DNA of 64,000 bases from Pseudobdellovibrionaceae bacterium (GTDB lineage: Bacteria; Bdellovibrionota; Bdellovibrionia; Bdellovibrionales; UBA1609): the NCBI GenBank assembly GCA_947444305.1, contig CANEZP010000018.1, positions 28,604-92,603 on the forward strand. Reading direction: 5' to 3'. Below, in pieces: positions 52,738 through 62,482 of the stretch (the first letter of the stretch is position 1; every line of letters starts with the position of its first letter). The translations under genes were made by a program, and so were the position numbers. The notes beneath the pieces were generated by a model. The model was not told where the DNA came from. It worked only from the letters and a program-made list of their open reading frames with translations, and did not search any database.

Positions 52738-55700
52738 TTCACGGTGTAGACCCACTCGTGAATATCATCGGTATTGAAGTATCCAACGGTACCTGAGGTG
52801 TTATCAATCGTTGCCCCGCCCGCGCAGGCGATACCTTCGACCAATTCAAAATCGTTCGAATTCGAGTTCGCGACGATCAATCGTTGCCCAGCGGTTCCGG
52901 GACCTAAGCAAAGCGTGCGGTTGGCGCCCGTACCGTTATCCGATGTTACGCTTAAATACGATACGCCCGTTGTTGCAAAAAGTTGATTGTCCACGATGAT
53001 GTTCACGCTTTTCGGCAGGATTGAAACGCTTCCGTTGACCGTCAACGTTGCCGTGGGGGTTGTCGTGCTGACTCCGATGCCGACGTTGCCCGCAAAATGC
53101 GACGGAGCCGTTGAATCAGAGGCGAAAACGGACCACTTATTGGTCGCTTGAATGTCACCGACGAATATTCCGTACCCGCTCCCGATCGTACCTGAGGATT
53201 GAGAAATCAAAACTTCTAAACCTTTGGCAAAATTGATCGTCGATGATGCATTACTGCTAACCACTTCCAATTTACCCGCGGTTGCTATATTCATGGGTCG
53301 CCCCGAAAAGTTACTTACTTGGCTAGCAACGCCAGTTGAAGTATTCACCGTGCCGGAGCCGGCGTAAATATGAACACTATTATCTAAGCCGACTAACGCC
53401 GTAGAACCCAGGTTCGATGAACTGCTCGTAAGCCGGTTGAAGGCTGCGTAGTACGCATTCGCCGACGTGGCGCTCGTGGGCGCGGCTTCTACTTCGGTTT
53501 TGGAACCTTGGTAAAAACCGGCGGCCGTCTGGGTGAGCGTTCCGTCCACGACAAATTTTGCGTCAGGACTCGTTGTCCCGATGCCGACGTTACCCGCGAA
53601 GTAAGAGGGTGCGGTCGAATCGCTGGCGTAGAGTGAGAACTTATTCGTCGCTTTGACCGTACCGATGTGGACGCCGTAACCGTTCGTGATCGTGCCGGCT
53701 GTGCGGTCCACCGTAAAACTTCCGGCTTTCGCGATGCCGATGAGGCCGCCGGCAACTCCGTTGTCGATGTAACCTTGCGCACCGATGGCTTCGGTGATCG
53801 TTCCGGTCGAGGAATTCGTCGCCGAACCTTGAAAGCCCGTCGCTAGACCAAGAGTGTTATTAGCGGCATTGTCGGCCTGGAATTTACCGCCCATGACTTT
53901 CGCGCCGCTACCCGAGCTTGATGAGCCGTAGTAAGCGTAAGTCTGAATTCCGCGCGCTTCGGCCGTCGACGCCGATCCGTTATTTAAACCAAGCTCGATA
54001 TTCTGCGCGCGGTAAGTGCCCGAAGTCGCCGTTTTAGATTCAACAACCTGAATTAAATTATTCGCCACAGTCGAGTTCGTACCGATCGCTAAATTGCCCG
54101 CGGCATCGATGCGCATAACTTCGTTGCCGGCCGTCGCGATGCCGAGGATATCCGTACCCGCGCGGTAGAAACCGGTTCCGGTTGAGTTCGTAAAATTAAT
54201 TGAAGGCGTAGTGGCCGAACCATCCGCCGCGGGCAATCCGCCGCCGCCGACCGTTACCCAAGCCGCGCCGTTGTGGTATTTCAAGGAGTTTGCGGCGCTG
54301 CTGTCGATGAAAAGATCACCGGCCGTAGGAGAAGCGGGATTCGCTACGGGCGTTAATTTTATAGCGCCGGCAACCTGTAACAAACGGCTCGGCGCACTAG
54401 TTCCGATACCTACATTGCCGCTACTGCCGATAACCGTCATTTGGGGAACAAAGTTTCCGTTGCCGTCCGTGGAACGTGTTCCAATCTGCGTTCCTCCGGA
54501 AAGTGCGGACGAATAGATCTCCATGGTCGAATTGTGAATACCTAATCCCCAACGTGTTTCGCCAGTCTCGAAAATATTAATAACGTCGTTTCGGGCAATG
54601 CCGGCAGGGCTTCCGGTCGGGTAATGACCACCCCGAGCTGGTCCAATCGAGTCTCCGAAACTCAATTGGGAGTTCGGCGCCGTCGTGCCGATACCCACAT
54701 TTCCGTTACCCGATGGCTTTAAAATAACGTTTTTCGCGAGGCCGCTGCCGACACCCGATGTTATGTACAGGTCACCTAGATTAGTGATCGCTCCACCGGA
54801 GATATTTGAATCATAGGCAATCTGATAATTTCCAACGGTTGCCGATACGGCCGAAAGATCACCATATTGGTTAACCCTGACGGCGTTTCCGTTGTTGGCT
54901 CGGACATTTAAAGCATCTTGCGCACTCGTCGAGTAGACATGTAAATTCGCGGTGGGCGACGTAGTGCCGATGCCAACGTTACCCGAAGCATCGATACGCA
55001 TTCTCTCGGCGCTTGCGGTTGAAAAGCCCAAAATATCCGTGCCGGCGCGATACAATCCCGTACCGGTGGAATTGGTAAAATTGATCGATGGAGCTGCCGC
55101 CGTACCGTTTGAGGCGGGTAGGCCCGCTCCACCCGTGAGGGTAACCCAGGCTGAGCCGTTGTGATATTTCAAAGAGTTCGCGGCGGTTGAATCAATCGCG
55201 ATGTCACCCGCCGCGGGCGTACCGGGCAGGGCCGACGGCGCAACGTTTATCGATCCATTGACGCTCAACAATCGGTTCGGTGATGTCGTGCCGATACCGA
55301 CATTGCCGGAGTCTTTGAGGGTCATCAGCGTCGCGGATAGATCGCCCTTCGGGAATTGGACGTCGCGGCCGGTAGCCGGGTAAAGCTGCAAGTCATTGGA
55401 ATTTGTCGTGGCGATAACCGCTTGCCCGGTGGCTACGCCGCCGGTTTTTCCGCGCAGGACGATCGACGCTGTGGCGCTGGTCGCGCTTACCGAGGGACCG
55501 ATTTGCATGAATGAGTTGCCCGCGTCGCTAGTGATATGCAAAGGCGCGATCGGGTTGGTGGTTCCGATACCGACATTCCCGGCCGGGTTAATCCTCATCC
55601 GTTCGGTCGAAGCCGTCGACAGGATCATGGTATCAATGGCGGGAAATCCTAAACCGGTATTCGTTCCACCGGGGCCGGCGATTACGACGCTCGAATTGTA

Positions 55701-58700
55701 ACTGACGCCGGCGCGCATGACGCCACCGCTTACCGTGCCGAAAACCTCGAGCGCGTAATTAGGATTCGTCGTACCCAAGCCCACGTTACCGTTCGCGAGT
55801 ACGCGTATTTTCTCGGCACCGTTCGTGCTGATCGCAACGTTATCCGCGGCGGGGGAGAAAATCCCGGTATTCGTATCGCCGCTGAAGGTAATTCCGGGCG
55901 CTACGGCGGTGCCGGCAGTTTTTGACTGGAACTGCCCGGTCATTGCCACGGACCCGTCGGCCAAGAAATCACCGATACCGCTGCCAACCAAAACCCACGA
56001 CGAACCGTTGTGATATTTTAAAGAGTTGGCGGCGCTCGAATCGACATAGATATCGCCGGCGGTCGGGGAGGCAGGGGTAGCCGTGGGACTTAACTTCATC
56101 GCTCCCGCTACTTGGAACATTCGGGTCGGCGAAGTCACGCCGATACCGATATTTCCGGAAGAGATCGTCGTACCGGTGCCGTTCAAATTTGTTCCGAAAA
56201 TCATGTTGCCGATATTCAACTGATTATTCCCGGCGGGTGCGGGAGCGTTCACGCTGCTACCAATAACGATGTTGCGTGTTCCACTCGTCAGATTGCGCGC
56301 GGCGTACGAACCTAAAACTGTGTTCTCAGATCCGCTCGTTAATGCATCGGCCGCCGAGGAACCCATGATCACGTTGTACTGATACGTGGTCGTGCCCGCG
56401 GTGCCCGAACCTGCGTTCTTTCCGATCACAACGTTTTCATTACCGGTGGTGTTGTAGAAACCGGCATAAGTTCCCAAGAAAGTATTTTCGTGACCGGTCG
56501 TATTCCGGTTACCGGCTTGGTAGCCTACCGCCACGTTATCGTACGAGTTCGTTGAGAAGGCTAAAGCACTATCCCCAACCGCAACGTTTTGACCGCCGGT
56601 GCTGACCACATTCAGCGAAGCATAACCGACGGCCGTATTGCTCAAACCACCGTTGACTGAGACAAGTGAATTGACACCGACACCGACGTTTCTTCCGGCG
56701 GCGGGGGCGCTTGCGCCCGCGCTTAAACCCAAGAAAAGATTCGAACTATCCGATTTCGCATCGGAAAGCGAATCGATATCCGTCACGCCGACGCCCGCAC
56801 TTACCGTTTGCCAAGCCGAACCGTTATGAAATTTAAGCGTGTTGCCGGCCGCGCTGTCGAAAGCGATATCGCCGGCGACGGGAGCCCCGGGAAGAGTTGA
56901 AGGCGCGACGTTGATCGCACCGTTCACGCTGAGCAGTCGTGAAGGTGATGTCGTTCCGATACCGACACGTCCGCCCGCGTAGGGGAGCATCAAAATATTC
57001 TTAGGTACGAGATCCGCCTTCGCCCAGCCTGACGTCAAATAGGTGTGATCGTAGTTTGTGAAGGCCTCTGCGCCGATGTGATTATCAAAGGATACGATCG
57101 AGTTGCCGACCAATAGCGCTCCGTATTCGCTAACGGTGACGTTCGTTCCGGCCGTTGTGATCTGAAACGCATCGCCCGTTAAGCCTGTCTGGTTGATACT
57201 TAAATGCGCGCTGGGATTCGTCACGCCGAGGCCGACGTTGCCGTTGGCCGCAACCCGCATTTTTTCACTCACCGCCGAGGCCGTGCGGGTCGAAAATGCC
57301 ATGTACGAATCGTTGCCCGAGGTGTTCGAAGTTCCAACACCGATGAAACCCATGTCGACGTTTGAGCCCGCACGGAAATTTAAGCCCGCGCCTTTGTTTG
57401 CGAGTAATGAAGTGTTCGGATTGATAACGGTGAGTGCACCCATGATTACGGAACCGCTGCTCGCGGCCTGAATCGCGCCGTTGACGTCGAGGGTAATTCC
57501 CGCGATCGGTGACGTCGTTCCAATGCCGACGGCCGTTCCGTTGTCGAACAATAACGAATTACCGAGCGAATTCGAACCGGTAAATTTAGAAACGTAATTG
57601 GTCGTGCCCGTGGCCGATGCGTTGCCGCCGCTGATGGCGACCCATGTCGAACCGTTATGGTATTTCAAAGAATTCGCGGCGGCGGAATCGATCGCGATAT
57701 CACCCGCACCGGGCGTGCCGGGAAGAGTTGCGGGTTGTATGCGAATCGGTCCCGCAACTTCCAGCAAACGATTCGCCGAAGTTGTTCCGAGACCGACGAA
57801 GCCCGAGCCGTTCACGTTGATGCGGCGTTGTCCCGAGCCGTCCGCGATAATGATATTATTATTTAGGCCGGCCGGTAGGGCACCGATGTTCGATCCGATG
57901 ATCGTGTTGTACTGCCCGGTGGTGATCCCCAAGCCGGCGTGGTAGCCGATCGCGATGTTGTAACCCAAGCCCGCGCCCGGATTCGAATCGACCAAAGCGT
58001 TATACCCGACGGCAACGCTGCCCGAGCCACCTTGATTTTGGTAAAGCGCGCCCGTACCGAGCGCGGAGTTATACGAGCCCGTGGTCGTCGCGGCCAACGC
58101 TCCGCTACCGACAGAAGAGTTGTACGCACCGGTCGAGGTGAACGCGAGCGCGCCCTGACCTACGGCCGTATTGTCCGTTCCGCTCGTGAGGTTGAACAAA
58201 GATAAATTACCGATGGCGACGTTGGAAAGAGTTCCGCCTGGGCCGCTGGGGATAATCCGCGTCGCAAAGATCTCACCGTTCACATCTAGTTTTCCGGCGG
58301 CCGAAGTTTTACCGATCCCGATATTGCCGCTCGCGAGCACACGCAACTGCTCGGTTCCGTTCGTTGAGATCGCGACGTTGTCGGCGCCCGGTGAGTAGAC
58401 GCCGGTGTTCGTATCGCCGGCGAAGCTGATGCCGGGGGCCGAAGCCGAGCCGAGCGTAGACCGGAACTGACCCGTCATCGCAACCGAGCCGTTCGCTAAA
58501 AAATCACCGGTGCCGCCGACCGCGAGCGAAACCCAGTTCGAACCGTTGTGGTATTTTAAAGAATTCGCGGCCGAAGAATCGATCGCGATGTCACCCGCCA
58601 ACGGTGAACCCGGCAGAGTTGAGGGCGCAACGTTGACTGCGCCGTTGACGCTGAGAAGGCGGGCGGGCGCAGTCGTTCCGATACCGACATTGCCGCCGGA

Positions 58701-61700
58701 CTTTATCACCGCGCGGGTAGCGATTCCACCGGCGTCGGCGGTTGAAAAGTGAAGGTCTCCGTAGTTGTTCGTGCGGTCAACGATTTGCGCTTGTACGGCG
58801 GCCAGCGGAGGGCTCGCGGGATTTCTTTTGAAACCAAGGCCCGCCCAGTTGTTACTTCCGCCACTCGCCGAGTTGGCAACTGAGATTGTGTAGCTTGAAC
58901 CATTCGTCTGATTCACGACCGAGTTTTGCTTGTCGACTTCCAAGCCGGCCGATACCGCGGCGTTACCCACGACGTCTAATGTCGAGGTGGGGGTGGTGAT
59001 GCCGATACCGACATTTCCGGAAGCGTCTATTCTCAAACGTTCAGAGCTCGCCGTTGCGAACGCGAGCGTGTTGTTACTTGGCGTATACATCCCGCCGCCG
59101 TTGGCCGCGAAGGTCGGGCTTCCCGCCGTTCCGTAGCTTGCCGAATAATAATTAAACGCACGCATATTCCCGCCGACGTCCAACGGATAAATAGGCGCTG
59201 AGGTGCCGATACCGACATTGCCGTTGGCGAGTACGCGTAATTTCTCGGTTCCCGAAGTTGCGATTGCGAAGTTATCGGTCGCGGGCGCGAAGATTCCGTT
59301 ATCGGTATCACCGGCAAAAGCCATCCCCGGCGCACTCGCCGAACCCGCGATTGAACGGAATTGACCGGTCATCGCGACTGAACCATTCGCCATAAAATCA
59401 CCGGAGCCGCTGCCGATCGAGATCCAGTTCGAACCGTTGTGATACTTTAAAGAATTTGCCGCCGAAGAATCAACAAAGATGTCGCCCGCCGCCGGGCTAC
59501 CCGGGCTAGTCGTAGGATTGATTCTCATCGGACCGGCAACGTGCAAGAGTCGCGAGGGGAGTGTCGTCCCAATACCGAGGTTTCCGGTTGAGTCTACTCG
59601 CACACGCTCGGTGTCTTGGGTATGCAAAGTGATCGGATTTGTGCCCGTCGTAGCGATATAAAATCGATCCGCTTTACTTGTATTAGCAAGGGTATTGCCC
59701 CAACCAATGTTAGCGGTGTTCGCTCCTAAGTTATTTACGAAGGCCATGGCGGAGTAACCGTCATTGCGCGTGTTTTGTAAGGTAACCAAGCTACCCGTGC
59801 TATTGGCGACAACGTCGAGGGCGCGCGCCGGTGCGCTGGTGCCGATACCGACATTGCCGTTGGCGAGTACGCGTAACTTCTCCGAACCCGAAGTCGTAAT
59901 GGCGACGTTATCCGCGATAGGAGCGAAGACGCCGTTGTCGGTGTCCCCGGCGAAGCTCATGCCCGGTGCGGAAGCCGAACCCGCGATCGAACGGAACTGA
60001 CCCGTCATCGCGACGGAACCGTTCGCTAGGAAATCACCCGTTCCGCCGACGGCGAGCGAAACCCAGTTCGAACCGTTGTGGTATTTTAAAGAATTCGATG
60101 CCGCCGAATCAATCGCGATGTCTCCCGCGAGCGGCGAGCCGGGGAGAATCGTGGGTTGAATTCGCACCGGGCCTACCGTCTCAAGATAACGGGTAGGCGA
60201 AGTCGTTCCGATACCGACAAATCCGGAATCATCGACGGTCACGCGCGGGGTGGGAGTAAAGTTCGTGCCGGTAGCCAAACCAGAATTGGTCGAGAGTACG
60301 ATTTTCCCCGCGTTCATCGCAACCATCGAGCTGGCGGTATTCGTGTTTGTTCTCCAAAGGCCATTCAAAAATGAAGCGCCGCCACTGATAACGCTTTCCG
60401 AGGTCGTGCTCGAGGAAAGTTGGCCCGCGGCTCCATAGCCTATCTGAGTGTAATTGGAAGCATTGGAAGCGGTGACCTGCCCATCGATGTAGAGTTTAAC
60501 GTTGGGATTCGAGTTGCCGATCCCGACGTTACCGTTCGCGAGGATGGTCATTTTGTTCGTGTTGTTTGTTTTGAAATTCAAAGCGTAGTTGTCGGTGGTC
60601 CCGATACTGATCGCGGCGCCGCGCCCGTTGCCGCCGTCGACGATGACGTTGTTCCCTAGAAAAGCGGTTGAAGGATTCGCGCAAGCCCAGCCCGAGGCGG
60701 TCCATTGCAAACTTTCGTTCAGATTACACACGAAGGGCACAAGCGTGGCGCCGGTCGTCGCATCGGTCGCGACTAAACGGTTCGCACCCGGAGTCGCAAA
60801 CATTTTCGGCGTCGTGATGACCCCGTTCGTGATCGTGGCGGCTACCGCACCGGTACCGGATGCGCTGACGTCACCGGTTAAGGATGTAATGCCGACGTTA
60901 TCGACCACGGCCGAAGGTTCCCATTGCATGAGCGTGCCGTTCCAGCGCAAGACTTCGTTCGCGTTGGGGGCGGTCGAAGCGACCGTGCGGCCTTGCAAAC
61001 CCTTTACGTAAGCGGCGGAGTAGGCACCGGAAAGATCTCCACCGAAGTTCGGGAGCACGCCGGCGAGCAGTTTTCCGCCCGCATCGAGTTCGGGAACGTT
61101 CGTCGCCGCGACGCCTACGTCGCGCATCGAAGCCGTACCTAAACCGAGGTCTGCGCCGTTCAAAACAACGACGCCTGATTTTCCGTTCACGGATAAAACC
61201 GCGGAGAGGGAAGCGACGGTCGAACACTGCCAGCCGGTACCGGTGACGAATTTTAAAATCTCATTGTTCGCACAGGTCGCGTACTTCAACGTCGCACCGG
61301 AAACGTTATCGGTGATGACGAGTTGATTCGGCGCCAACCCCGTCGTCGATATCTTAGCGGAAGTTACGGCATTGTCGGCAAGCTTGCTCGTACCGATCGC
61401 GAGGTTGGCGACGACGGGATTCGGGTAAGTGCCGGAAAGGTCTCCGCCCGCCGTGCCCGCGATCGTCGGTACGGAAGCCACCCATTTCGCGGCCGTTTGA
61501 TCCCAGGTCAGAACTTTACCGCCGCCGAATCCTGCCGCGACGTCGACCAAGTCGATCGTCTGACCGGCGAGGCGAGTGTCCGAGTAAACTTTGGTCGTCG
61601 CGTCTTGTGCGCTGGTCGGATCGGCAATGTTGGTTAATCGTTGGCTGCCGAAGCCGATCGCGGCCGAAGGATTCAACAACTGTTGCAAACGGGCATAATT

Positions 61701-62306
61701 CGTTGAAGAGAAAACGTTCTCGACGTTGCCTTGGTTCAAATCGTAGGTCACGTCGTCACGCATCTGAACGAAGTCGGTGGGACGGCGGCCTTGCAAGGTA
61801 TCCGCGATCAAAGCGTAAGCGCTCGATGCGATCGGCACGTCGGGCGACATCGCGACAAATCCGCCGCCGAGATCGTAGTAAATACGAACGGTACGTTCTT
61901 CACCCGAAGCGAGATTTGCTCCGGCCGGACACCCGGGCCAACCACCCGCGATGACGCCGGTATTCTCAAAAATTTTTGACGAGAAAACGGCGTTGGATTC
62001 AAGCAAGTTATTCGGCGAAGTTCCGCGGCCGATCGCGAGAGAAAATTGCCCTTTCGACAGGCTCAAGTCTTCGTTCAAATGCTGTTCGGAATAAAGCACG
62101 CACGTCGAGCTTTTATCGAGAACTTCTAAACGAAAATTAACGGAACCGTTCGTGACGGGAAGACCCGAGGGAAGAAACAAAGCACCGGAAACGTTAAGAT
62201 TTGCGGGACCGGTTTGCGCTTGGGCGTTAAGACAAATGAACGCCGCGACGGTGAAGACTAATCTCCGTCCAAAAGCTTTTGCCAGCTTTAGCGTTGTAAA
62301 TACCAT
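52713..62306 (-). CDS. Giant secreted fibre protein, mosaic adhesive trimer-like
   Basis: 3197 residues from ATG 62306 with signal peptide (ending NAQAQ). Residues about 32-165 form a conserved start domain (LNVSGALFLPSGLPVTNGSVNFRL). The shaft consists of at least 22 units of GNVGIGTTSP type. Eight hold a DIAIDS..ANSLKYHNGS.W module, often followed by a SVAMTGQFRS...AGDTDNG segment. Two segments resemble YadA-type heads (NTAVGQGALAFTSTGAYNSSVG and NTAVGYASLNVVSTGGQNVAVG). The end is a tip-like domain finishing NNVWKQLY. In Bdellovibrio such proteins are trimeric fibres used in prey recognition; a similar role is inferred. Repeats are so alike at DNA level that recombination between them is likely. 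Confidence 0.85.
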   Translation of the reverse strand: MVFTTLKLAKAFGRRLVFTVAAFICLNAQAQTGPANLNVSGALFLPSGLPVTNGSVNFRLEVLDKSSTCVLYSEQHLNEDLSLSKGQFSLAIGRGTSPNNLLESNAVFSSKIFENTGVIAGGWPGCPAGANLASGEERTVRIYYDLGGGFVAMSPDVPIASSAYALIADTLQGRRPTDFVQMRDDVTYDLNQGNVENVFSSTNYARLQQLLNPSAAIGFGSQRLTNIADPTSAQDATTKVYSDTRLAGQTIDLVDVAAGFGGGKVLTWDQTAAKWVASVPTIAGTAGGDLSGTYPNPVVANLAIGTSKLADNAVTSAKISTTGLAPNQLVITDNVSGATLKYATCANNEILKFVTGTGWQCSTVASLSAVLSVNGKSGVVVLNGADLGLGTASMRDVGVAATNVPELDAGGKLLAGVLPNFGGDLSGAYSAAYVKGLQGRTVASTAPNANEVLRWNGTLMQWEPSAVVDNVGITSLTGDVSASGTGAVAATITNGVITTPKMFATPGANRLVATDATTGATLVPFVCNLNESLQWTASGWACANPSTAFLGNNVIVDGGNGRGAAISIGTTDNYALNFKTNNTNKMTILANGNVGIGNSNPNVKLYIDGQVTASNASNYTQIGYGAAGQLSSSTTSESVISGGASFLNGLWRTNTNTASSMVAMNAGKIVLSTNSGLATGTNFTPTPRVTVDDSGFVGIGTTSPTRYLETVGPVRIQPTILPGSPLAGDIAIDSAASNSLKYHNGSNWVSLAVGGTGDFLANGSVAMTGQFRSIAGSASAPGMSFAGDTDNGVFAPIADNVAITTSGSEKLRVLANGNVGIGTSAPARALDVVANSTGSLVTLQNTRNDGYSAMAFVNNLGANTANIGWGNTLANTSKADRFYIATTGTNPITLHTQDTERVRVDSTGNLGIGTTLPSRLLHVAGPMRINPTTSPGSPAAGDIFVDSSAANSLKYHNGSNWISIGSGSGDFMANGSVAMTGQFRSIAGSASAPGMAFAGDTDNGIFAPATDNFAIATSGTEKLRVLANGNVGIGTSAPIYPLDVGGNMRAFNYYSASYGTAGSPTFAANGGGMYTPSNNTLAFATASSERLRIDASGNVGIGITTPTSTLDVVGNAAVSAGLEVDKQNSVVNQTNGSSYTISVANSASGGSNNWAGLGFKRNPASPPLAAVQAQIVDRTNNYGDLHFSTADAGGIATRAVIKSGGNVGIGTTAPARLLSVNGAVNVAPSTLPGSPLAGDIAIDSSAANSLKYHNGSNWVSLAVGGTGDFLANGSVAMTGQFRSTLGSASAPGISFAGDTNTGVYSPGADNVAISTNGTEQLRVLASGNIGIGKTSAAGKLDVNGEIFATRIIPSGPGGTLSNVAIGNLSLFNLTSGTDNTAVGQGALAFTSTGAYNSSVGSGALAATTTGSYNSALGTGALYQNQGGSGSVAVGYNALVDSNPGAGLGYNIAIGYHAGLGITTGQYNTIIGSNIGALPAGLNNNIIIADGSGQRRINVNGSGFVGLGTTSANRLLEVAGPIRIQPATLPGTPGAGDIAIDSAAANSLKYHNGSTWVAISGGNASATGTTNYVSKFTGSNSLGNSLLFDNGTAVGIGTTSPIAGITLDVNGAIQAASSGSVIMGALTVINPNTSLLANKGAGLNFRAGSNVDMGFIGVGTSNTSGNDSYMAFSTRTASAVSEKMRVAANGNVGLGVTNPSAHLSINQTGLTGDAFQITTAGTNVTVSEYGALLVGNSIVSFDNHIGAEAFTNYDHTYLTSGWAKADLVPKNILMLPYAGGRVGIGTTSPSRLLSVNGAINVAPSTLPGAPVAGDIAFDSAAGNTLKFHNGSAWQTVSAGVGVTDIDSLSDAKSDSSNLFLGLSAGASAPAAGRNVGVGVNSLVSVNGGLSNTAVGYASLNVVSTGGQNVAVGDSALAFSTNSYDNVAVGYQAGNRNTTGHENTFLGTYAGFYNTTGNENVVIGKNAGSGTAGTTTYQYNVIMGSSAADALTSGSENTVLGSYAARNLTSGTRNIVIGSSVNAPAPAGNNQLNIGNMIFGTNLNGTGTTISSGNIGIGVTSPTRMFQVAGAMKLSPTATPASPTAGDIYVDSSAANSLKYHNGSSWVLVGSGIGDFLADGSVAMTGQFQSKTAGTAVAPGITFSGDTNTGIFSPAADNVAISTNGAEKIRVLANGNVGLGTTNPNYALEVFGTVSGGVMRAGVSYNSSVVIAGPGGTNTGLGFPAIDTMILSTASTERMRINPAGNVGIGTTNPIAPLHITSDAGNSFMQIGPSVSATSATASIVLRGKTGGVATGQAVIATTNSNDLQLYPATGRDVQFPKGDLSATLMTLKDSGNVGIGTTSPNRLLSVNGSINVAPSALPGTPAAGDIAIDSTAANSLKYHNGSAWVTLTGGAGLPASNGTAAAPSINFTNSTGTGLYRAGTDILGFSTASAERMRIDASGNVGIGTTSPTANLHVYSTSAQDALNVRANNGNAVRVNQYGDLSAVSATVGNYQIAYDSNISGGAITNLGDLYITSGVGSGLAKNVILKPSGNGNVGIGTTAPNSQLSFGDSIGPARGGHYPTGSPAGIARNDVINIFETGETRWGLGIHNSTMEIYSSALSGGTQIGTRSTDGNGNFVPQMTVIGSSGNVGIGTSAPSRLLQVAGAIKLTPVANPASPTAGDLFIDSSAANSLKYHNGAAWVTVGGGGLPAADGSATTPSINFTNSTGTGFYRAGTDILGIATAGNEVMRIDAAGNLAIGTNSTVANNLIQVVESKTATSGTYRAQNIELGLNNGSASTAEARGIQTYAYYGSSSSGSGAKVMGGKFQADNAANNTLGLATGFQGSATNSSTGTITEAIGAQGYIDNGVAGGLIGIAKAGSFTVDRTAGTITNGYGVHIGTVKATNKFSLYASDSTAPSYFAGNVGIGTTSPDAKFVVDGTLTQTAAGFYQGSKTEVEAAPTSATSANAYYAAFNRLTSSSSNLGSTALVGLDNSVHIYAGSGTVNTSTGVASQVSNFSGRPMNIATAGKLEVVSSNASSTINFAKGLEVLISQSSGTIGSGYGIFVGDIQATNKWSVFASDSTAPSHFAGNVGIGVSTTTPTATLTVNGSVSILPKSVNIIVDNQLFATTGVSYLSVTSDNGTGANRTLCLGPGTAGQRLIVANSNSNDFELVEGIACAGGATIDNTSGTVGYFNTDDIHEWVYTVNNVWKQLY
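53040..60110 (-). repeat. Tandem shaft-coding DNA repeats in the giant fibre gene
   Basis: Near-identical DNA blocks recur. For example AACCGTTGTGGTATTTTAAA is found at about 58541 and 60079, with close variants at 57651 and 59430, each leading into GAATTCG or a similar end. Flanking codons for the LANGSVAMTGQFRS segment repeat with them. Confidence 0.75.
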
Positions 62307-62482
62307 CTGTTAACGTCCCTCATTCTTCTTTTCGGACGTCTAGTCTGCAAACCTTAATAAGACGTCTCACAACGGAACAAAATCAGTTAAGAAGAACTAA
62401 GGTGGCTTTCGCAATGGCTGCGACTAACGTCGCGGTTTGGCGGGGTCGTGGTAGGTTTGCCGATTTCGATCGGCCCTAAGCA
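62307..62482. promoter_or_regulatory. Gap upstream of the giant fibre gene
   Basis: 176 bases carrying two copies of the palindromic word GACGTCT (62335-62341 and 62361-62367), 26 bases apart, and on the minus strand a TATTAAG box (about 62353-62359) between them. They could form a promoter with repeated operator sites. The ribosome-binding site GAGGG is 10 bases from the ATG. Confidence 0.35.

Noticed and set aside
52713..62306. Phage tail-fibre from an integrated prophage
   Set aside because: No phage structural, integrase or lysis genes nearby; a signal peptide points to ordinary secretion.
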